In this document: in pieces, positions 35,052 to 44,071 of the stretch | Numbering within the stretch: position 1 is the first letter of the stretch | Layout: every line of letters begins with the position of its first letter | NCBI GenBank assembly: GCA_002305545.1 | Contig: DBRG01000021.1 | Coordinates: forward strand, 33,475 to 97,474 | Origin: Bacteroidales bacterium UBA1374 | Lineage (GTDB): Bacteria > Bacteroidota > Bacteroidia > Bacteroidales > UBA932 | DNA length: 64,000 bases | Direction of reading: 5' to 3' | The notes under the pieces: generated by a model | The model's database searches: none | Seen by the model: the letters and a program-made list of their open reading frames with translations, nothing else | Told to the model about the DNA's origin: nothing | Program-made: the position numbers and the translations under genes

Positions 35052-35565
35052 ATTCTTTTATAAGCCTGGCAAGCAGGCATTTTGCCCTGTAAAATTGTGA
35101 GGATGAAGTCTTCTCCTGAATGCCCAGCTGTTGTGCAATCTCTTTATGGGACATACCATCAAATACAAAGAGATTGAAAACAGTCCGGTACCCTGGGGGC
35201 AAATCCCCAATTAAGCGTTGCAACACATCAAGGGGAATCTTCTCGGCGGCTTCATCCAGAAAGGAGTCCCCTATAGGATCAGGAACCGATTCAACCGGTT
35301 CGCTCTCCCTGAGCACATCTTTTTTGCGGTAGCCTTGCAGACACGTATTAATCATGATCCTTTCCATCCAGGCCCTCAAAGAACCTTCTCCCCTGTCGGT
35401 AAATTTATCCAGTGAACGAAATACCTGCATGAATCCGTCATGCATAAAATCCTCTGCCTCTTCCCTGCCGGGAGAGTACCGCAAACAAACTGTAAACATG
35501 CGCTTTGCGTACTTTTCATATATTTCCTTCCAAAGCTCCCTGTCTTTCATCTGCTTTTCGGTCAA
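35032..35565 (-). CDS. ECF-type RNA polymerase sigma factor
   Basis: Region 2 reads MFTVCLRYSPGREEAEDFMHDGF, and region 4 has GYRTVFNLFVFDGMSHKEIAQQ, the promoter-recognition HTH. Length is 177 residues, normal for sigma-70 family ECF factors. It should direct transcription of envelope or stress genes once its partner releases it. The stop overlaps the start of the next gene on the strand, whose product has an anti-sigma-like N-terminus and membrane helix. Confidence 0.93.
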   Translation of the reverse strand: MTEKQMKDRELWKEIYEKYAKRMFTVCLRYSPGREEAEDFMHDGFMQVFRSLDKFTDRGEGSLRAWMERIMINTCLQGYRKKDVLRESEPVESVPDPIGDSFLDEAAEKIPLDVLQRLIGDLPPGYRTVFNLFVFDGMSHKEIAQQLGIQEKTSSSQFYRAKCLLARLIKEYESKQR

Positions 35566-35684
35566 ACATTAAATGCAAAAGGGTGAATAATACTGCTTAT
35601 TGAAAAATTATTTCTTACTTAGATGCAGTATACTATCAAATGCTGCAATTATAGTACAGAAAGATCAATCTAAAGTAACAAAAT

Positions 35685-36422
35685 ATGAAACGAACCACCA
35701 AACTTACCTTATTATTTACTGCGGCCGCCCTGATCATGACTTTGGGTTCCTGCAGCAAGTGGCTGAATCCGGGCGAAGAAACAAAGGTTGTATGGGCAAC
35801 CATTTCAACCACCTATGGTATGCCCCCTGGTGAAGAATATCCATTTTATTTCATCACCGATGACTCCTTGCTGTACTGTCCTATGAACCACACCTCTATC
35901 GACGATGATTTTGAACCTGTAGACGGCCAGAGGCTCATCCTGTATTACAAATTCAAAGAGACAACCACCCAGGAAGAAGGTGAAGAAGAAACACTAAACC
36001 CCGGGGACATCAAGCACATAGACATTGTACAGATGCAACTGGTTGACACAAAGGAATTCTATTATACATACGAGCCGGACACCCTTGGTACTGACAGGGT
36101 TGAGCCGCAATATCTTTGGTTTGCAGGAGGCGGACTGGGTACAAAGCGCTACCTGAACCTACAGCTTTCCATACAGGCATACAACCCGGAAAAGCACTCT
36201 TTCGTAATGGCTTATAACCTGAGCCGGGAGACACCTCTGGAGGATGGTTACTATTGTCTGGAATTGCATCATCAGGCAAAAGATGATCCTTTATACAACA
36301 ATTACAATACCCTGATATCATATCCTCTTGAGGGTCCTTGCGTAGAGGAAGGAGTTAAAGGATTGAAAATAACAGTAAACACTATAAACCAGGGAATTAA
36401 GGTATATACACTCGATTATTGA
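35685..36422 (+). CDS. NigD-like lipoprotein
   Basis: The lipoprotein signal is MKRTTKLTLLFTAAALIMTL with a lipobox ending in Cys (GSC), followed by a 220-residue beta-rich domain. WATISTTYGMPPGEEYPF and a late KGLKITVNTI match the NigD family of Bacteroides, which has an OB-like N-terminal fold. NigD-type proteins are surface or periplasmic lipoproteins of unknown role. It stands alone with its own terminator. Confidence 0.75.
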   Translation: MKRTTKLTLLFTAAALIMTLGSCSKWLNPGEETKVVWATISTTYGMPPGEEYPFYFITDDSLLYCPMNHTSIDDDFEPVDGQRLILYYKFKETTTQEEGEEETLNPGDIKHIDIVQMQLVDTKEFYYTYEPDTLGTDRVEPQYLWFAGGGLGTKRYLNLQLSIQAYNPEKHSFVMAYNLSRETPLEDGYYCLELHHQAKDDPLYNNYNTLISYPLEGPCVEEGVKGLKITVNTINQGIKVYTLDY

Positions 36423-36454
36423 TTTGCTTTTCGGTTAAATGCAGTTTTGCTCCG

Positions 36455-36480
36455 CCCCGCTTTTTAAGCGGGGTTTTTTT
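36455..36480 (+). terminator. Intrinsic terminator after the NigD-like gene
   Basis: CCCCGCTT and AAGCGGGG form a perfect 8-bp stem around a TTT loop, followed by seven T (36474-36480). It ends the lipoprotein transcript 33 bases after the stop codon. Confidence 0.9.
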
Positions 36481-36487
36481 ATTTTTG
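36480..36487 (+). promoter_or_regulatory. Putative -7 box (TATTTTTG) overlapping the terminator T-run
   Basis: The last T of the terminator run starts TATTTTTG, which fits TAnnTTTG. A start near 36494 leaves about 8 bases before the ATG at 36502. No -33 motif is recognisable, as the hairpin fills that position. Confidence 0.45.
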
Positions 36488-36501
36488 TAGAAAATACGAT
36501 T

Positions 36502-37614
36502 ATGAAGCACTTTGCCTTTTTGATTGCAGCCATGACGGTGATTGGCTCCTGCAGTCCGGGACCGGATGAACTGACACTGATGGTTGGCACTTATACCACC
36601 GGGAATAGCTACGGGATCTACTCCTGCAAATTCTCCCTCCAAACGGGGGACTTACTATTGCTTGACAGTACTGCAGCAGACAATCCTTCGTTTCTGACAG
36701 TGGCAGCGGGTAAAAGCACGGTATACGCTGTTCACGAAAGTGGTCCTGCCTCTGCTGTATCTGCTTATGTTCCAGGCGGTGAAAACGGTGATCAGCAAAC
36801 GCATATACGCAAAGATGATAACAGCGGCCTGCAACAGCTTTGGCGTATAGAAAATCCCGTATCGGACCCCTGTCATGTGGCCGCAGATCCTGCGGGAGCT
36901 TATGTGGTCACGGCAGACTATTCTTCTGGCACCGTCACTTTTTATGGAATGGAAGGAAACGGTATTGAACAGCGATATGCATTCACAGGATCAGGACCCG
37001 ATGAGCGAAGGCAACGCTCATCACATGTCCATTGTGTGGTTTTTTCTCCCGATGGCGAACATCTTTTTGCAACCGATCTGGGAGCTGACCGGATTTATGT
37101 TTTTGACAAAGATTCAGCTGATATTCCCCTACTCAAAGACACAGTTGACCTTGCACCGGGAAGCGGTCCCAGACACATGGTATTCAACAATAACGGCAAC
37201 AGGGCTTACCTGATTAACGAACTTTCGGGTATGGTAAGTGTTTTTGAACACGAAAAAGGAAAACTGAACCTGATACAATCTATAGAGGCAGACACCTGCC
37301 AGGCCCGCGGGAGCGCGCACATAGCCCTTTCAGGTGATGGCCGGTTTCTTTACGTTTCTACCCGGCTGCAGGGAGACGGACTGGTCATATTCGGCGTGGA
37401 TCCTTCAAACGGCACTCTTGCCAGGGCAGGATACCAACCCACAGGAAGTCATCCCAGGCATTTCTTAATTACCCCGGATGATCATTGGGTGCTTGTGGCC
37501 TGTAAGAATGAAAACCAGGTAGAGGTATACAGCCGGCATGTATCATCTGGGCTGCTTTATGATACCGGGAAACGTATGAGGCTGGAACAGCCTGTCTGTA
37601 TAGGGGTTTTGTAG
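36502..37614 (+). CDS. Lactonase-family beta-propeller lipoprotein (6-phosphogluconolactonase-like)
   Basis: The ATG at 36502 gives MKHFAFLIAAMTVIGSC, a lipoprotein signal; the longer open frame starts inside the terminator. The mature protein is a seven-bladed propeller with the family motifs LMVGTYTTG at the start, GPRHMVFNNNG, and GSHPRHFLITPDD near the end. Homologues hydrolyse 6-phosphogluconolactone or other lactones. As a lipoprotein it would act on extracytoplasmic substrates, so the precise reaction is open. Confidence 0.85.
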   Translation: MKHFAFLIAAMTVIGSCSPGPDELTLMVGTYTTGNSYGIYSCKFSLQTGDLLLLDSTAADNPSFLTVAAGKSTVYAVHESGPASAVSAYVPGGENGDQQTHIRKDDNSGLQQLWRIENPVSDPCHVAADPAGAYVVTADYSSGTVTFYGMEGNGIEQRYAFTGSGPDERRQRSSHVHCVVFSPDGEHLFATDLGADRIYVFDKDSADIPLLKDTVDLAPGSGPRHMVFNNNGNRAYLINELSGMVSVFEHEKGKLNLIQSIEADTCQARGSAHIALSGDGRFLYVSTRLQGDGLVIFGVDPSNGTLARAGYQPTGSHPRHFLITPDDHWVLVACKNENQVEVYSRHVSSGLLYDTGKRMRLEQPVCIGVL

Positions 37615-37622
37615 TACCACTC

Positions 37623-37642
37623 CCTGGTCTTGCCGTACCAGG
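37623..37642. terminator. Weak hairpin between convergent genes
   Basis: CCTGGT and ACCAGG pair across an 8-base loop in the 33-base gap between the lactonase and pirin stop codons. There is no T-run, so termination at this site is only a possibility. Confidence 0.3.
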
Positions 37643-37647
37643 CCGGG

Positions 37648-38535
37648 CTACAGTATCAGGAAAGTTGGCTCCTTGTGTTTGATGAAAGTCCCTTCATCCA
37701 GTTCCCTGAAGGCCAGTTCAAGTTCTTCTTTTGTGTTCATGACTATTGGACCGCCCCATGAAACCGGTTCATGCATGGGTTTCCCCGCTATGACCAGGAA
37801 TCGTGCACCCTCTTCTCCGGAAAGGGCACCTACCATATCGTTTGCTTCTTTTGGCGTTCCGGCAGGTGCCATGAGCATGGCACATCCCTTTGTTTCAAAA
37901 GAATCCAGCCCTTCTGCCTGTAGCTTGCCATCCAACAGGTAGAAGAATAAAGTGTGACTGTTGGGCGTCTGGTCAGATTCCCACCAGGTATTAGGTGCCA
38001 GGGTAACATCCAGATATTGCACCTCCCTGAAGCCTCCGTCCATGGGCCCTTTATGACCTTTAAAACTTCCAGAGAGCACCCTTACCACCGCTCCGTCGGA
38101 GTTCACCACCGGTACGTCTTCCTGAAGGATATCCCGGTATGTGGGAATGGTCATTTTTTCAATGGCAGGCAGGTTGACCCACAACTGGCAACCCAGCATG
38201 CGTGGAGAAGCTTTTGGCATTTCCTGGTGAATGATCCCGGACCCGGCTGTCATCCACTGGCATTGCAAATTGCCTATGGTTCCTTTATTTCCCAGACTGT
38301 CCATGTGTTCTATGGAGCCTTCCACCAGGTAGGTCACCGTCTCTATTCCGCGGTGAGGATGCCATGGGAATCCCCTTGTATAATCATCCGGATCTGTGGA
38401 GTCAAAACCGTCCAGCATCAGGAATGGATCGTATTGTTGAATGGTTTTAAGGCCCAATACCCTGCGTAACCTCACACCTGCCCCGTCTACAGCATCCCTG
38501 CCACGATCGGTGCGTATGCAAATTCTTTTCTTCAT
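37648..38535 (-). CDS. Pirin family protein
   Basis: The ATG at 38535 (MKKRICIRTDRGRDAV) was chosen; the longer frame adds a leader not typical of the family. The metal-binding cupin motif is HPHRGIETVTYLVEGSIEH with a downstream HQE, giving the His-His-His-Glu set. Length is ~295 residues. Pirins may act as quercetinase-like dioxygenases or as regulators in the cytosol. The aldo-keto reductase gene lies 13 bases upstream on the strand, so the two are one operon. Confidence 0.9.
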   Translation of the reverse strand: MKKRICIRTDRGRDAVDGAGVRLRRVLGLKTIQQYDPFLMLDGFDSTDPDDYTRGFPWHPHRGIETVTYLVEGSIEHMDSLGNKGTIGNLQCQWMTAGSGIIHQEMPKASPRMLGCQLWVNLPAIEKMTIPTYRDILQEDVPVVNSDGAVVRVLSGSFKGHKGPMDGGFREVQYLDVTLAPNTWWESDQTPNSHTLFFYLLDGKLQAEGLDSFETKGCAMLMAPAGTPKEANDMVGALSGEEGARFLVIAGKPMHEPVSWGGPIVMNTKEELELAFRELDEGTFIKHKEPTFLIL

Positions 38536-38548
38536 ACAAATATCTACG

Positions 38549-39529
38549 TTATGATTCAAGGAGTAACAACTCTTCCTGAGTGAAAGCAGGAGCAGTGGTT
38601 GATCCAAGGTTTTCTTCCAATTGTTCTATAGTTCTGGCACCTATGAGTACCGAGGTCACACGGGGATCTTTCAGCAGCCAGGAAATGGCCATCTGGGATA
38701 GTGTTTGCCCTCTTTTGTCGGCCACCTTCTTCCAGCGCCTTACCATGTCCAGCACCTCGGGCGTTATGTTTTGCCGCCTGAGCGCCCCTGAAGGCCTGGC
38801 AACCCTTGATCCGGCAGGTATGCCATCCAGGTATTTCCCTGTAAGTATTCCCTGTGCCAGCGGTGAGAAGGCTATGCACCCCACTCCTTCTTTTTCCAGC
38901 AGGTCAAGCAAACCCTTTTCCACCTTGCGTTCCAGCAGGGAGTATTTGGGCTGGTGGATCAGACAAGGCGTACCCATGCTGCGGAGGATGGCAAACGCTT
39001 TCTTTGCCTTGTCTTCCGGGTAATTGGAAATCCCTGCATACAGGGCTTTCCCGCTATGCACGGCCTGCGAAAGGGCTCTCATGGTTTCTTCCAGCGGGGT
39101 GTCCGGATCGTGCCTGTGGGAATAAAAAATATCCACATAAGGCACTCCAATCCGCTGCAGGCTCTGGTCCAGGCTGGCGAGCAGGTATTTGCGCGAGCCC
39201 CAGTTTCCGTAAGGCCCGGGCCACATGTCGTAGCCCGCCTTGGTGGAAATGATCAGCTGGTCACGGTAGGCAGCCAGATCCTGGCGTAAAACTTTTCCGA
39301 AATTGTTTTCGGCCGAGCCGTAAGGAGGGCCGTAATTATTGGCCAGGTCAAAATGGGTGATCCCGCAGTCGAATGCCCTGAGGATTATTTCGCGTCCGTT
39401 GGAAAAATCGTCCACGTCTCCGAAATTGTGCCACAGTCCAAGGGATATGGCAGGAAGCTGAAGTCCGCTACGGCCGCAGCGGCGGTAGGGTATCTGATCG
39501 TATCTGTTTTCAAGTGGTATGTAACTCAT
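38549..39529 (-). CDS. Aldo/keto reductase (YghZ/Kv-beta-like)
   Basis: The catalytic tetrad is visible: Asp in FDLANNYG, the Tyr of NNYG, Lys in ISTKAGY, and His in YSHRHD. The N-terminal GRSGLQLPAISLGLW and the context of a Kv-beta or L-glyceraldehyde 3-phosphate reductase subgroup suggest NADPH-dependent carbonyl reduction. I use the ATG at 39529, since a -7 box covers the longer ATG at 39538. It is followed by pirin. Confidence 0.9.
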   Translation of the reverse strand: MSYIPLENRYDQIPYRRCGRSGLQLPAISLGLWHNFGDVDDFSNGREIILRAFDCGITHFDLANNYGPPYGSAENNFGKVLRQDLAAYRDQLIISTKAGYDMWPGPYGNWGSRKYLLASLDQSLQRIGVPYVDIFYSHRHDPDTPLEETMRALSQAVHSGKALYAGISNYPEDKAKKAFAILRSMGTPCLIHQPKYSLLERKVEKGLLDLLEKEGVGCIAFSPLAQGILTGKYLDGIPAGSRVARPSGALRRQNITPEVLDMVRRWKKVADKRGQTLSQMAISWLLKDPRVTSVLIGARTIEQLEENLGSTTAPAFTQEELLLLES

Positions 39530-39535
39530 AATATG

Positions 39536-39543
39536 CAAATATA
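39536..39543 (-). promoter_or_regulatory. -7 box (TATATTTG) for the aldo/keto reductase-pirin operon
   Basis: The minus-strand box predicts a transcript start at or next to the ATG at 39529, which would be leaderless. It nearly abuts the divergent plus-strand box at 39548. No -33 match was found. Confidence 0.45.
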
Positions 39544-39547
39544 ATCT

Positions 39548-39555
39548 TATTTTTG
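39548..39555 (+). promoter_or_regulatory. -7 box (TATTTTTG) for the GH3 gene
   Basis: The box gives an expected transcript start near 39562, 10 bases before the ATG at 39572. It faces away from the reductase box, with only four bases between the two. Confidence 0.45.
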
Positions 39556-39571
39556 CAGGTAAATATCAGCC

Positions 39572-41758
39572 ATGAAACATAAATGTTACTTAAGAATCCT
39601 CCTGTTCCTGACGGCCGGAATGTTACTGAGCACAGGACTGGGGGCACAGCAGTACCCCTTCCACGACAAAGAGCTTTCTGACAGCATGCGCGTTGACATC
39701 CTCCTGGATATGCTTACCGTGGAAGAGAAGATCAACCTCCTGTCCACCAACCTGGGCGTGCCGCGCCTGGGAATCCGCAATTGCTTTCACTCGGAAGGAT
39801 TGCACGGCATGGCTCTTGGTGGTCCGGCCCACTGGGGCGGCAAAGAGGACGCCCCTACCACCACATTCCCGCAGTCTTACGGCCTGGGGTCCACCTGGGA
39901 TACTGACCTGATACGGAAAGTGGCCGAAGTGGAGGCGCATGAGATCCGATACTACACCCAACGCAGGGAAGACCCCAGGGGCGGCATGGTCATGCGGGCT
40001 CCCAATGCCGATCTTGCCCGGGACCCGCGCTGGGGAAGGACCGAGGAAAGCTTCGGCGAGGACGCATACCTGGGAGCGCGGATGACCGTGGCCTTTATCA
40101 GGGGCTTGCAGGGAGATGATCCCCTCTACTGGAAGAGTGCCTCGCTGATGAAACATTTCATGGCCAACAGCAACGAGGACGGCCGTGATTCCACCTCCTC
40201 GAATTTTGATGAAAGGCTGTTCCGTGAATATTATTCATATCCCTTTTATAAAGGCATCACAGAAGGCGGCTCCCGCGCCATCATGGCTTCCTACAATGCC
40301 TGGAACGGGATTCCCATGACCATACATCCCCTATTGGAGGAAATCACCCGCAAAGAATGGGGAAACAACGGTATCATCTGTACCGACGGCGGTGCACTTC
40401 GCTTGTTGGTTACCGCTCACAAAGCCTTCCCCACCCTGTGGGAAGGGGCAGCTGCCGTGGTCAAAGCCACCGTGGGACAATTTTTGGATGATTATCTTTT
40501 AGCTGTAAATCAGGCTATTACTTACGGAATTCTTACCGAAAAAGACATCGACAATGCCATACGTGGTAACCTTTATGTGGCTCTGAAGCTGGGTTTGCTG
40601 GACAGCCCCGGGGATTACGCGGCACAGCCCTATACCGGCATTGGTGTGAGTGAAACGGATAAACCCTGGGAAAAACAGGAAGTCAGGGATTTTGTGCGCC
40701 TGGTGACCGCCAAATCTGCCATCCTGCTGAAAAACAAACCGGCCCGGGGAGGACAGATTCCCCTGCTTCCCCTGGATCCGGGCAAGATACGTTCCATTGC
40801 CGTCATAGGTCCACGGGCCGATGAGGTGATCTTTGACTGGTACAGCGGCACACCGGCCTATACTGTAACCATCCTGGAAGGGATCCGTAATGCCGTCGGG
40901 CCGGATGTGGAAGTATTATACGAACCGTCCAATACCATGGACAAGGCATATATTGCGGCTTCCAAAGCCGATGTGGCCGTGGTATGCATAGGCAACCATC
41001 CCTACGGCACCAACGCCCGGTGGTTCTATTCGCCGGTCCCCAGCGACGGACGGGAAGCCGTTGACCGCAAGGCGCTCACCCTGGAGCAGGAAGACCTGGC
41101 CAAAGTGGTCCTGAAGGCCAATCCGAATACGGTGCTGGCTCTGGTAAGCAGCTTTCCCTTTACCATCAACTGGTCCGAGGAACACATCCCGTCCATAGTG
41201 CATATTGCGAACAATTCACAGGAGCTGGGCAACGGACTTGCCGATGTGCTGTTCGGGAAAGTGAATCCCGCCGGCAGGACCACCCAGACATGGGTCAGGG
41301 ATATTACCGACCTCCCCCCCATGATGGATTACAATATCCGCAACGGAAGAACGTACATGTACTTTAAAGGGGATCCGCTGTATCCCTTTGGGTATGGATT
41401 GAGCTACACCACCTTTTCATATGGTTCGCTCAATATGCCGGAAAGCTTTACCGACTCGGTTCAGATAGAAATAATGATCCGCAACACCGGAACTCTTGAC
41501 GGAGAAGAAGTGGTGCAATTATATGCGGCTTATCTTTCTTCTGCAGTAGAACGTCCGGTCAGGCAGCTGGCAGGGTTTGAACGCGTGCTGATACCTGCCG
41601 GGAAGTCCCGGAAAGTCACCCTGACGCTCAAGGCTTCCGATTTGGCATACTGGGATGTTGAAAAACAAAGGTTTACGGTTGAAAAAGGCACTGTGAGGAT
41701 CCTGGTGGGAAGTTCCTCGGCAGACATAAGGTCAGAGGGAGTACTCGAAATAAAGTAA
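39572..41758 (+). CDS. Glycoside hydrolase family 3 (beta-glucosidase/xylosidase-like)
   Basis: A signal peptide (MKHKCYLRILLFLTAGMLLS) starts a 728-residue GH3 enzyme. The (alpha/beta)8 domain carries the substrate-binding RDPRWGRTEES and the nucleophile Asp in ICTDGGAL near residue 272. The second alpha/beta/alpha domain and a C-terminal Fn3-like domain (EVVQLYAAYLSS, then RPVRQLAGFERV) follow. Usual GH3 members have SDW at the nucleophile; here it reads TDG, which may shift specificity. It is likely periplasmic and releases beta-linked sugars. Only 41 bases separate it from the polyene operon. Confidence 0.9.
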   Translation: MKHKCYLRILLFLTAGMLLSTGLGAQQYPFHDKELSDSMRVDILLDMLTVEEKINLLSTNLGVPRLGIRNCFHSEGLHGMALGGPAHWGGKEDAPTTTFPQSYGLGSTWDTDLIRKVAEVEAHEIRYYTQRREDPRGGMVMRAPNADLARDPRWGRTEESFGEDAYLGARMTVAFIRGLQGDDPLYWKSASLMKHFMANSNEDGRDSTSSNFDERLFREYYSYPFYKGITEGGSRAIMASYNAWNGIPMTIHPLLEEITRKEWGNNGIICTDGGALRLLVTAHKAFPTLWEGAAAVVKATVGQFLDDYLLAVNQAITYGILTEKDIDNAIRGNLYVALKLGLLDSPGDYAAQPYTGIGVSETDKPWEKQEVRDFVRLVTAKSAILLKNKPARGGQIPLLPLDPGKIRSIAVIGPRADEVIFDWYSGTPAYTVTILEGIRNAVGPDVEVLYEPSNTMDKAYIAASKADVAVVCIGNHPYGTNARWFYSPVPSDGREAVDRKALTLEQEDLAKVVLKANPNTVLALVSSFPFTINWSEEHIPSIVHIANNSQELGNGLADVLFGKVNPAGRTTQTWVRDITDLPPMMDYNIRNGRTYMYFKGDPLYPFGYGLSYTTFSYGSLNMPESFTDSVQIEIMIRNTGTLDGEEVVQLYAAYLSSAVERPVRQLAGFERVLIPAGKSRKVTLTLKASDLAYWDVEKQRFTVEKGTVRILVGSSSADIRSEGVLEIK

Positions 41759-41765
41759 AAAAAAG

Positions 41766-41773
41766 TATCTTTG
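41766..41773 (+). promoter_or_regulatory. Putative -7 box (TATCTTTG) for the aryl polyene operon
   Basis: TATCTTTG fits TAnnTTTG; the transcript would start near 41780, 20 bases before the ammonia-lyase ATG. It lies in the 41-base gap after the GH3 gene, and I see no other promoter candidate in the next 22 kb. The -33 position has no TTG. Confidence 0.5.
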
Positions 41774-41799
41774 CTGACTGATTTATTCCATACTTTTTT

Positions 41800-43329
41800 A
41801 TGATCTTATTAAACAGGGAATTAACCCTGAAAAATATTGAAGACCTCCTCTTTGATGAAGAAACCATATCATTGGATAAGGAAGCCATAGACAGGATAGT
41901 CCGATCCTTTGAATTTCTGAGAGAGTTTTCTAAAGAAAAAGTAATATACGGGATCAATACGGGATTCGGCCCCATGTCACAGTTCAGGGTGGATGACCGC
42001 AATCTGAAGCAACTTCAGTATAACCTGATCCGATCTCATGCCGCCGGTACAGGAGAAATCCTGACCGACCTCCAGGTCAAGGCTGCCATGATAGCACGCC
42101 TGGTCACATTTGTCCAGGGTTGTTCCGGTGTCCACTGCTCACTTCCCTTATTGCTGGTGGAATGCATCAACCGGGAAATACTACCGGTTATTCCGCAACA
42201 CGGCAGTGTGGGTGCCAGCGGAGACCTGGTACAACTTGCCCATATGGCCCTGGCCCTGATAGGTGAAGGGGATGTGCATTACCGCAGTAAGACAAGGAAT
42301 GCCGGAGAAGTTCTGAAAGAAAACGGGCTGGAACCGCTGCAGATACATATTCGTGAAGGACTGGCCATTACAAACGGGACGTCTGTAATGACCGGGATCG
42401 GGCTCTTGAATCTTTTCAGGGCTAAAAGACTGATGCAGTGGGCTATGTCTGCTTCTGCCCTGGTCAATGAAATAGCCGGATCCTATGATGATTTCCTGTC
42501 TCCTGTGCTGAACGGCAAAAAACGCCATAGCGGGCAGCTTTTCATTGCCCGTCAACTGTCTTCCATGCTCAGCGAAAGCCACTGCCTCAAAAGAAGGCAG
42601 TCCTTCCTGTACAACAAAGAAGTCAACGGAGACAAGGTGTTCCGGGATAAGGTGCAGCCATTCTACTCGTTACGTTGTGTTCCCCAGATACTGGGCCCTG
42701 TGGCAGATACGCTTGAATATGCCGAGCGTGTACTCCTGGAAGAGTTGAATTCTTGCTGCGACAACCCGGTGGTGGATCCTGAAACCGAAAATGTTTACCA
42801 TGGTGGAAATTTCCATGGTGATTACGTTTCGCTGGAAATGGACAAAATGAAGACGGTGGTTACCAAAATGACCATGCTCATGGAAAGGCAGCTCAATTAC
42901 ATCTGCCACGACAAAGTAAACCAGATACTGCCGCCGTTTGTTAACCTGGGTGTTCCCGGTTTGAATTACGGCATGCAGGCTGCCCAGTTCACAGCCACAT
43001 CCACAACAGCTGAATGCCAAACGCTGAGCATGCCCAACTACATCCATTCCATCCCTAACAACAATGACAATCAGGATGTGGTGAGCATGGGCACAAACTC
43101 GGCCATTATTACAGCCCGTGTCATAGAGAATGCCTTTCAGGTTACCTCTATTCACCTGATGGCCCTGGCACAGGCGGTCTCCTGCCTGGGTATAAGGGAA
43201 AAACTCTCCCCTCCCACCATGTCTGTATATCATAAGATCCGCGAAATCTTCCCTGCAGTGTCAGAAGATGTGGCACTGTATCCCTATATCGCCAAGATTG
43301 TTGATTACATCACCCACAATAAACCGTAA
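41800..43329 (+). CDS. Aromatic amino acid ammonia-lyase (HAL/TAL family)
   Basis: A 509-residue MIO-dependent lyase. The prosthetic group forms from Ala139-Ser140-Gly141 in GSVGASGDL. The active-site loop YGINTGFG and the selectivity region IRSHAAGTG resemble histidine ammonia-lyases, which carry SH here; tyrosine enzymes often carry other residues. In aryl polyene and flexirubin clusters this enzyme supplies the cinnamate or 4-coumarate starter, and its position as first gene of the polyene operon supports that role over histidine catabolism. Selectivity cannot be settled by eye. Confidence 0.88.
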   Translation: MILLNRELTLKNIEDLLFDEETISLDKEAIDRIVRSFEFLREFSKEKVIYGINTGFGPMSQFRVDDRNLKQLQYNLIRSHAAGTGEILTDLQVKAAMIARLVTFVQGCSGVHCSLPLLLVECINREILPVIPQHGSVGASGDLVQLAHMALALIGEGDVHYRSKTRNAGEVLKENGLEPLQIHIREGLAITNGTSVMTGIGLLNLFRAKRLMQWAMSASALVNEIAGSYDDFLSPVLNGKKRHSGQLFIARQLSSMLSESHCLKRRQSFLYNKEVNGDKVFRDKVQPFYSLRCVPQILGPVADTLEYAERVLLEELNSCCDNPVVDPETENVYHGGNFHGDYVSLEMDKMKTVVTKMTMLMERQLNYICHDKVNQILPPFVNLGVPGLNYGMQAAQFTATSTTAECQTLSMPNYIHSIPNNNDNQDVVSMGTNSAIITARVIENAFQVTSIHLMALAQAVSCLGIREKLSPPTMSVYHKIREIFPAVSEDVALYPYIAKIVDYITHNKP

Positions 43330-43333
43330 GATC

Positions 43334-44062
43334 ATGAAATATGCTTTGGTTACGGGAGGTTCCCGCGGCATTGGACGCGCTGTTTGTACTGCTCTTGCAA
43401 AAGAGGGATATGCCGTGATTGTCAATTATGCTAAAAACCGGGAAGCAGCAGAGGAAACCGTGGAAATGATAGCTTCAGAAGGGGGTACGGCACAGTTGCT
43501 GCAATTCAACGTGGCTGTAAAGGAAGAAGTGGACAATGCCCTGGATGCATGGGAAAATGAACATCCGGGAGAATATATAAGTGTACTGGTCAACAACGCG
43601 GGTATCAGGGAAGACAACCTGATGATTTTCATGCAGGACGAACAATGGAACAATGTGCTGGAGACCAACTTGTTCGGTTTTTTCTATGTCACCCGGAGGG
43701 TGTTAAAGAACATGTTAACCAAACGTTACGGCAGGATCGTTAACGTGACTTCTCTGTCCGGTCTGACCGGGTTGCCGGGACAGACAAATTATGCGGCTTC
43801 AAAGGCCGGTCTTATAGGGGCTACACGGGCCCTGGCCATGGAGGTGGCTCCCAGGAAAGTTACCGTCAACTGCGTGGCTCCCGGTTTTATTGAAACCGAT
43901 ATGACCAGGGATATCAACCAGGACGACCATAAGGGTAGGATACCGGCCGGACGTTTTGGCAAACCCTCAGAAGTGGCTGCTGCCGTTGTCTTCTTTGCCG
44001 GTGAGAGTGCTTCATACATAACCGGGCAGGTATTGTCTGTGAACGGAGGTTTATATACATAG
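43334..44062 (+). CDS. 3-oxoacyl-ACP reductase (FabG-like)
   Basis: A short-chain dehydrogenase with TGGSRGIGRA for NADPH binding, NNAG, a catalytic Ser in SLSGLTGLPG and YAASK as the Tyr-Lys pair, ending GQVLSVNGG. It should reduce 3-ketoacyl-ACP intermediates to hydroxy forms in each polyene cycle, the job of ApeQ in enterobacterial clusters. The ATG at 43334 (MKYALVTGG) was chosen over a longer frame. It follows the lyase by 4 bases. Confidence 0.92.
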   Translation: MKYALVTGGSRGIGRAVCTALAKEGYAVIVNYAKNREAAEETVEMIASEGGTAQLLQFNVAVKEEVDNALDAWENEHPGEYISVLVNNAGIREDNLMIFMQDEQWNNVLETNLFGFFYVTRRVLKNMLTKRYGRIVNVTSLSGLTGLPGQTNYAASKAGLIGATRALAMEVAPRKVTVNCVAPGFIETDMTRDINQDDHKGRIPAGRFGKPSEVAAAVVFFAGESASYITGQVLSVNGGLYT

Positions 44063-44071
44063 GAAGTGATC

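Noticed and set aside
37623..37642. Strong terminator between lactonase and pirin genes
   Set aside because: The hairpin is short and has no T-run, so it is listed only at low confidence.
41800..43329. Histidine catabolism (hutH) as the role of the ammonia-lyase
   Set aside because: No hutU, hutI or hutG neighbours occur, and the gene heads a polyene operon, although the SH selectivity residues are HAL-like.
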